Positions 5,406 through 8,001 of a stretch of 8,001 bases of DNA are shown here, in pieces (positions within the stretch are counted from its first letter, which is position 1; each line of letters begins with the position of its first letter). A program made the translations under genes and the position numbers. The stretch comes from a bacterium (GTDB lineage: Bacteria; UBP14; UBA6098; B30-G16). The stretch spans positions 1-8,001 of the forward strand of contig JALTEE010000223.1 in the NCBI GenBank assembly GCA_027007865.1. The letters are read 5' to 3'. The notes beneath the pieces were generated by a model. It had not been told where the DNA came from and ran no database searches. It worked only from the letters and a program-made list of their open reading frames with translations.

Positions 5406-5467
5406 CGTAGGGGCGTATGGCATACGCCCTTTGCCTATTGGGCGAACGCTGTTCGCCCCTACAATAT
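5406..5467. repeat. CGTAGGGGC double-hairpin element upstream of the T9SS gene
   Basis: This is the second copy of the 62-bp element found inside the gene (97% identical, direct orientation, 1609 bp apart). It has the same two perfect palindromes and inverted ends. It sits between the gene's ribosome site and any promoter, so it would be in the leader or would separate the promoter from the gene. Just beyond it, minus-strand TATAAG and TATATT stretches near 5465-5480 could belong to a promoter, but no convincing -35/-10 pair was found. Confidence 0.85.
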
Positions 5468-5531
5468 ATCCTTATAGAACTTCCATATTGCCAACAACTT
5501 ACCTAAATTCCGCATCTCCAAACCGCTCAGA

Positions 5532-5697
5532 TTCCTTATGGAATGAGCGAAATTCTCTTCGGAATTATCATAATTCCCTAAAGCCGTCAATCATTCCATT
5601 GGGAATAAGCTCGCTTCCATATAGAATTGCTCCGCTTCCACAAGGAATGCTTGACTTCCTTTATGCTTTCCTTTCATTCCTTATGGAATCCGTCCGA
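5532..5697. repeat. Eight-unit tandem array of 20-21 bp TTCC-N4-GGAA palindromes
   Basis: Units begin at 5532, 5553, 5574, 5594, 5615, 5636, 5656 and 5677 (lengths 21, 21, 20, 21, 21, 20, 21, then ~21). The common core is TTCC-N4-GGAAT followed by a less conserved GC-containing spacer; units 4 and 5 share the GC-C-GC tail. The first and last units hold the identical 14-mer ATTCCTTATGGAAT. Units 3 and 7 keep TTCC but have lost the GGAA half. The mean period of ~20.7 bp is close to two helical turns. The array fills most of the gene-free stretch between the small gene at 5708 and the T9SS leader. Bases 5468-5531 before it hold two further lone TTCC motifs and nothing else recognised. Confidence 0.75.
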
Positions 5698-5707
5698 CGA
5701 GATGCGA

Positions 5708-5821
5708 TTATTTTGCCACTTGCGCTTCTTCGGGCGGTTTCTCTTCTTCTTTTTCTTTGCCGCGAGCTTCCTCGATCATCTTGCGAATGAACGCCCGTTT
5801 ATGGTCATGCGTCAAACTCAT
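5708..5821 (-). CDS. Probable 37-residue charged small protein downstream of ptb
   Basis: An ATG at 5821 opens a 37-codon frame ending in TAA. The start is preceded by a purine-rich GAGGA at suitable spacing; an in-frame ATG at 5836 lacks one. The product starts MSLTHDHKRAFIRKMIEEA and continues with a Lys/Glu-rich segment, two prolines (29-30) and an AQVAK end. It is strongly charged, likely helical over residues 5-28, with no signal or membrane segment. It lies 87 bp after the phosphate butyryltransferase stop on the same strand, with no terminator seen between them, so it may be the last gene of that operon. I do not recognise a family. Codon use looks normal for the window. It could still be a chance ORF. 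Confidence 0.5.
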   Translation of the reverse strand: MSLTHDHKRAFIRKMIEEARGKEKEEEKPPEEAQVAK

Positions 5822-5908
5822 TCTTTTCCTCTTCATATTCGATTGCGAATATTACCTGCGCGCCGACCTCATCGCCACGAATGGAAATTCTACAATGTTA
5901 TACTCGAA

Positions 5909-6817
5909 TTATTCCGCCACTGCGGCAGCGAGTGCGATAGAATAGAATTTCGAATCGTCGCTGTCGGCACGGGATGTCAAAATGCACGGGGCAGTCGCTC
6001 CTGTTACGAGTGCGCCGATGCTGCCATTTGCGAGTTGTGTTATCGACTTGTAAAAGATATTGCCCGCTTCGATGTTCGGAAAGATTAGGATGTCCGCTGC
6101 GCCATCGACACCGCTTTTCAGGTGTTTTATATCGACGCATTCTTTGGACACGGCGACATCGAGCGCCAGCGGACCGTCCACGATGGCGCCCTTTATTTGT
6201 CCGCGTTCAGCCATCTTTGCGATTATCGCCGCATCGATTGTGGACTGCATCTTCGGATTGACCTTTTCAACTGCGCTTAAAATCGCTGCACGAGGTTCTT
6301 CGATGCCCAATCTATGCGCAACATTAACACAATAGCCGAGTATTTTTATCTTTTGTTTCAGGTCGGGAGAAAGCAGAACCGCCACATCTGAAACGATAAG
6401 CAGTTTCGGATATGTCGGCACTTCGATTACGGTAACATGGGAAAGCACCTCTTTTGGCGGGAGAAGTCCTTTTTCCTTATCGAGAATTGCTCGAATGTAT
6501 TTTGCCGATGAGCACAGCCCTTTCATTAGAATATCCGCTTCCTTGTTATGCACCAATTCCACGCTTTTTGCGATTGCTTTATCTTCGTCGGGCTCGTGAA
6601 TAATTTCAAAGATGCTCGGGTCCACACCTTTTTTCTCGGCGACTTCGGCGATTTTGTCCTTGTGCCCCGTCATTATGGCGTGGACGATGCCCGCCTTAAC
6701 CGCTCTCGCAACAGCGCCGATAGTGTGTTTGTCCTCGCCAACAGCAACAGCGAGTTTGCGCGTTCTGATGTTTTTCAGATGGCTGATTATGCCTTCGAGT
6801 TTCCTGATGGGTTCCAA
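5909..6817 (-). CDS. ptb: Phosphate butyryltransferase
   Basis: This complete 302-residue protein has the usual length for phosphotransbutyrylase (EC 2.3.1.19). Recognisable blocks are VAVGEDKHTIGAVARAVKAG (24-43), ADILMKGL (94-101) and the C-terminal TSRADSDDSKFYSIALA (281-297), which is the phosphate acetyl/butyryltransferase family signature. It catalyses acyl-CoA + Pi to acyl-phosphate + CoA in the cytosol, with butyryl-CoA or branched isobutyryl/isovaleryl-CoA as likely substrates. The start is TTG: a clear AGGAGG lies six bases upstream and no ATG is near. It follows butyrate kinase by 55 bp on the same strand, and the two enzymes act in succession. The gene order is kinase first, opposite to the clostridial ptb-buk order. 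Confidence 0.93.
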   Translation of the reverse strand: MEPIRKLEGIISHLKNIRTRKLAVAVGEDKHTIGAVARAVKAGIVHAIMTGHKDKIAEVAEKKGVDPSIFEIIHEPDEDKAIAKSVELVHNKEADILMKGLCSSAKYIRAILDKEKGLLPPKEVLSHVTVIEVPTYPKLLIVSDVAVLLSPDLKQKIKILGYCVNVAHRLGIEEPRAAILSAVEKVNPKMQSTIDAAIIAKMAERGQIKGAIVDGPLALDVAVSKECVDIKHLKSGVDGAADILIFPNIEAGNIFYKSITQLANGSIGALVTGATAPCILTSRADSDDSKFYSIALAAAVAE

Positions 6818-6823
6818 TTGTCC

Positions 6824-6829
6824 CCTCCT
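6824..6829 (-). promoter_or_regulatory. Shine-Dalgarno that decides the TTG start of ptb
   Basis: Minus-strand AGGAGG (continuing GG) lies six bases before TTG at 6815-6817. This is the same spacing as at the T9SS gene in this window and supports the rare start codon. Confidence 0.85.
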
Positions 6830-6833
6830 GAAA

Positions 6834-6861
6834 TTTGTTATTTATTATTTGTTATTTATTA
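6834..6861. repeat. Perfect 14-bp tandem repeat between buk and ptb
   Basis: TTTGTTATTTATTA occurs twice head to tail (6834-6847 and 6848-6861) in the 55-bp gap of the operon, directly upstream of the ptb ribosome site. It is A/T-only except for one G per unit. It may keep the translation start of ptb unstructured; no regulatory role is shown. Confidence 0.85.
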
Positions 6862-6872
6862 TTGGCTTTGGG

Positions 6873-8001
6873 TTATTGATTGTATATATGTGGTTTTTCT
6901 TCGCCCGATAGTGCTCTGAGTGCCGCATCGCGCAATGCTCTCATCTCGTCGCCGCCTGGATACACCAAAACCGGTGCCATCCATTCGACACGCTCTTTTA
7001 TCCACGGAACGATAAACTCACTGTCGTAAGAAATTCCACCGCTCAGAACAATTGCATCGATTTTGCCTTTGAGAACAGCGGCGAGAGAAGCGATTTCTTT
7101 CGCTATAAAATATGCCAATGCTTCGAGCGCTTCTCTTGCCATTTCGGGCGTCAAATCGGGTTTCAAGTGGCTTCGTTCCTTGTCGGACAATTTCTCGCCT
7201 TGGATAAGCCTTTTTAGCAGAACGATATCCGATGTTCCCGTATAAGCCACAAGTCCGCCGCGACCTTTAATCATCAATTTTATATCTTTGTAGGTATATT
7301 TTCCAGAGAAGCACAATTTTGCGAGCCCCCCCGATGGCACTCCGCCGGAACGCTGCGGAGTGAAAGGTCCGTCGCCGTCGAGGCCATTGTTCACATCGAC
7401 GACTTTGCCTTTTTTATGGCATCCGACAGTAATTCCGCCTCCGCCGTGAAACACGATGAGATTTACATCCTCGTATTTTTTGCCGAGTTTATCTGCGGCG
7501 AGCCGCGCAACTCGTTTTTGATTGAGTGCGTGAAATATCGATATGCGCGGGTTTTCTGGCATCCCCGAATATCGCGCGAGCGGCTCCATTTCATCGACTA
7601 CCACCGGGTCAGCGATGTATGCAGGAACTCCGATAGGTTCTGCAATAGCACGAGCAATCATTCCACCGAGATTAGACGGATGGTCTCCTAAAACACCTTC
7701 GCGAAGGTCGTTCAAAAGCGCATCGTTGACGATGAATGTCCCGCTGGGAACGGGTTTTATCAATCCGCCTCGACCGATGACTGCATCAATACTCTTCGGG
7801 TCGATACCGTTTTCGCGGAGTTTTTGTTCGACGAGTTCTTTGCGGAATTCATATTGCGATGTAACTTTTTGCCCATCATATTGTTCGAGGTCTTTGGGGG
7901 AATATCTTGATACATCGTGAAAGATTTCTTTATCTCCATCGAAGAGAGCGATTTCGTCAGAAGTCGAGCCCGGATTAACGACGAGAACGCGGTATTTTTT
8001 G
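6873..8001 (-). CDS. buk: Butyrate kinase (5' partial)
   Basis: The frame is open from the right window edge to TAA at 6873, giving 375 residues with only the first few missing (family length ~355-360). It is an acetate/butyrate kinase of the ASKHA fold (EC 2.7.2.7). Landmarks (fragment numbering): phosphate-1 motif VLVVNPGSTS (5-14), IGRGG (74-78), HPSNLGGM (107-114), FHGGGG (184-189), GDGPFTPQRSGG (209-220), GTSD (255-258), VLSGGISYD (318-326) and YPGGDEM (347-353). It makes ATP from butyryl-phosphate and ADP, releasing butyrate; branched-chain acids are possible substrates. The true start lies beyond the window; a TTG at 7763 is internal, since family motifs continue upstream of it. It is the upstream partner of ptb, and the operon promoter is not visible. 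Confidence 0.94.
   Translation of the reverse strand, partial: KKYRVLVVNPGSTSDEIALFDGDKEIFHDVSRYSPKDLEQYDGQKVTSQYEFRKELVEQKLRENGIDPKSIDAVIGRGGLIKPVPSGTFIVNDALLNDLREGVLGDHPSNLGGMIARAIAEPIGVPAYIADPVVVDEMEPLARYSGMPENPRISIFHALNQKRVARLAADKLGKKYEDVNLIVFHGGGGITVGCHKKGKVVDVNNGLDGDGPFTPQRSGGVPSGGLAKLCFSGKYTYKDIKLMIKGRGGLVAYTGTSDIVLLKRLIQGEKLSDKERSHLKPDLTPEMAREALEALAYFIAKEIASLAAVLKGKIDAIVLSGGISYDSEFIVPWIKERVEWMAPVLVYPGGDEMRALRDAALRALSGEEKPHIYNQ

Noticed and set aside
3962..5410. A 482-codon open frame on the plus strand across the T9SS gene
   Set aside because: It is antisense to a gene with signal peptide, repeats, sorting domain and a strong ribosome site. It is open only because the seven DNA repeats lack stops in that frame, and its product has no recognisable fold.
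5532..5697. CRISPR array
   Set aside because: Units are only 20-21 bp with no separate unique spacers and no cas genes nearby; the conserved part is a short palindrome inside a simple tandem array.
5431..6088. Plus-strand ORFs across the palindrome array and the start of the ptb region
   Set aside because: They cross the repeat element and array with frame-shifting 20/21-bp units, have no ribosome site, and overlap ptb and the small gene antisense.
1..8001. tRNA, rRNA, riboswitch, transposase or phage genes
   Set aside because: None was recognised on either strand by reading; the repeats found are small and non-coding.

Overview
This window holds five protein genes, one probable small gene and an unusually dense set of non-coding repeats. 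Composition is moderate (mid-40s % GC by eye). The mix is a right-handed beta-helix surface protein ending in a GWNLIG-type domain, a secreted blade-repeat protein with a type IX secretion (T9SS) C-terminal sorting signal, and a butyrate kinase/phosphotransbutyrylase pair. This suggests an anaerobic, fermentative bacterium of the FCB group or a neighbouring candidate phylum (Cloacimonadota- or WOR-3-like). The T9SS tail is the strongest pointer; the exact phylum is inference.

Layout. (1) Bases 1-803, + strand: 3' part of a secreted beta-helix protein with a choice-of-anchor-Q-like region. (2) 857-1180, +: a complete MIP18/DUF59 (SufT-like) Fe-S assembly protein with a double-hairpin terminator behind it. 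(3) 1230-1572: gene-free, with REP/MITE-like palindromic repeats and a short ACTTTAG tandem repeat touching the next start codon. (4) 1573-3183, +: a complete Na+/phosphate cotransporter-family protein with a PhoU-like tail. (5) 3184-3676: gene-free convergent intergenic region with small hairpins, a double-hairpin element, a 150-bp tandem duplication carrying dRS3-like palindromes, and three orphan copies of the coding sequence for a T9SS C-terminal tail. (6) 3677-5377, -: a seven-repeat secreted protein (possible seven-bladed propeller) with a T9SS sorting domain interrupted in frame by a repeat element. The same element recurs just upstream of this gene's ribosome binding site. (7) 5468-5707: no gene, but an eight-unit array of 20-21 bp units built on a TTCC-N4-GGAA palindrome. 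(8) 5708-8001, -: butyrate kinase (5' end outside the window), phosphate butyryltransferase (TTG start) and a probable 37-residue charged small protein, apparently one operon.

How the genes fit together. The buk-ptb pair converts butyryl-CoA (or a branched short-chain acyl-CoA) to the free acid with ATP gain, as in fermentation. The two surface/secreted proteins belong to the envelope, and the SufT-like and phosphate genes are housekeeping. No complete new enzyme system or defence locus is visible. The most unusual part is the repeat biology around the T9SS gene: direct repeats that bracket almost the whole gene, an in-frame element inside its sorting domain, serial copies of its 3' end downstream, and a helically phased palindrome array upstream.
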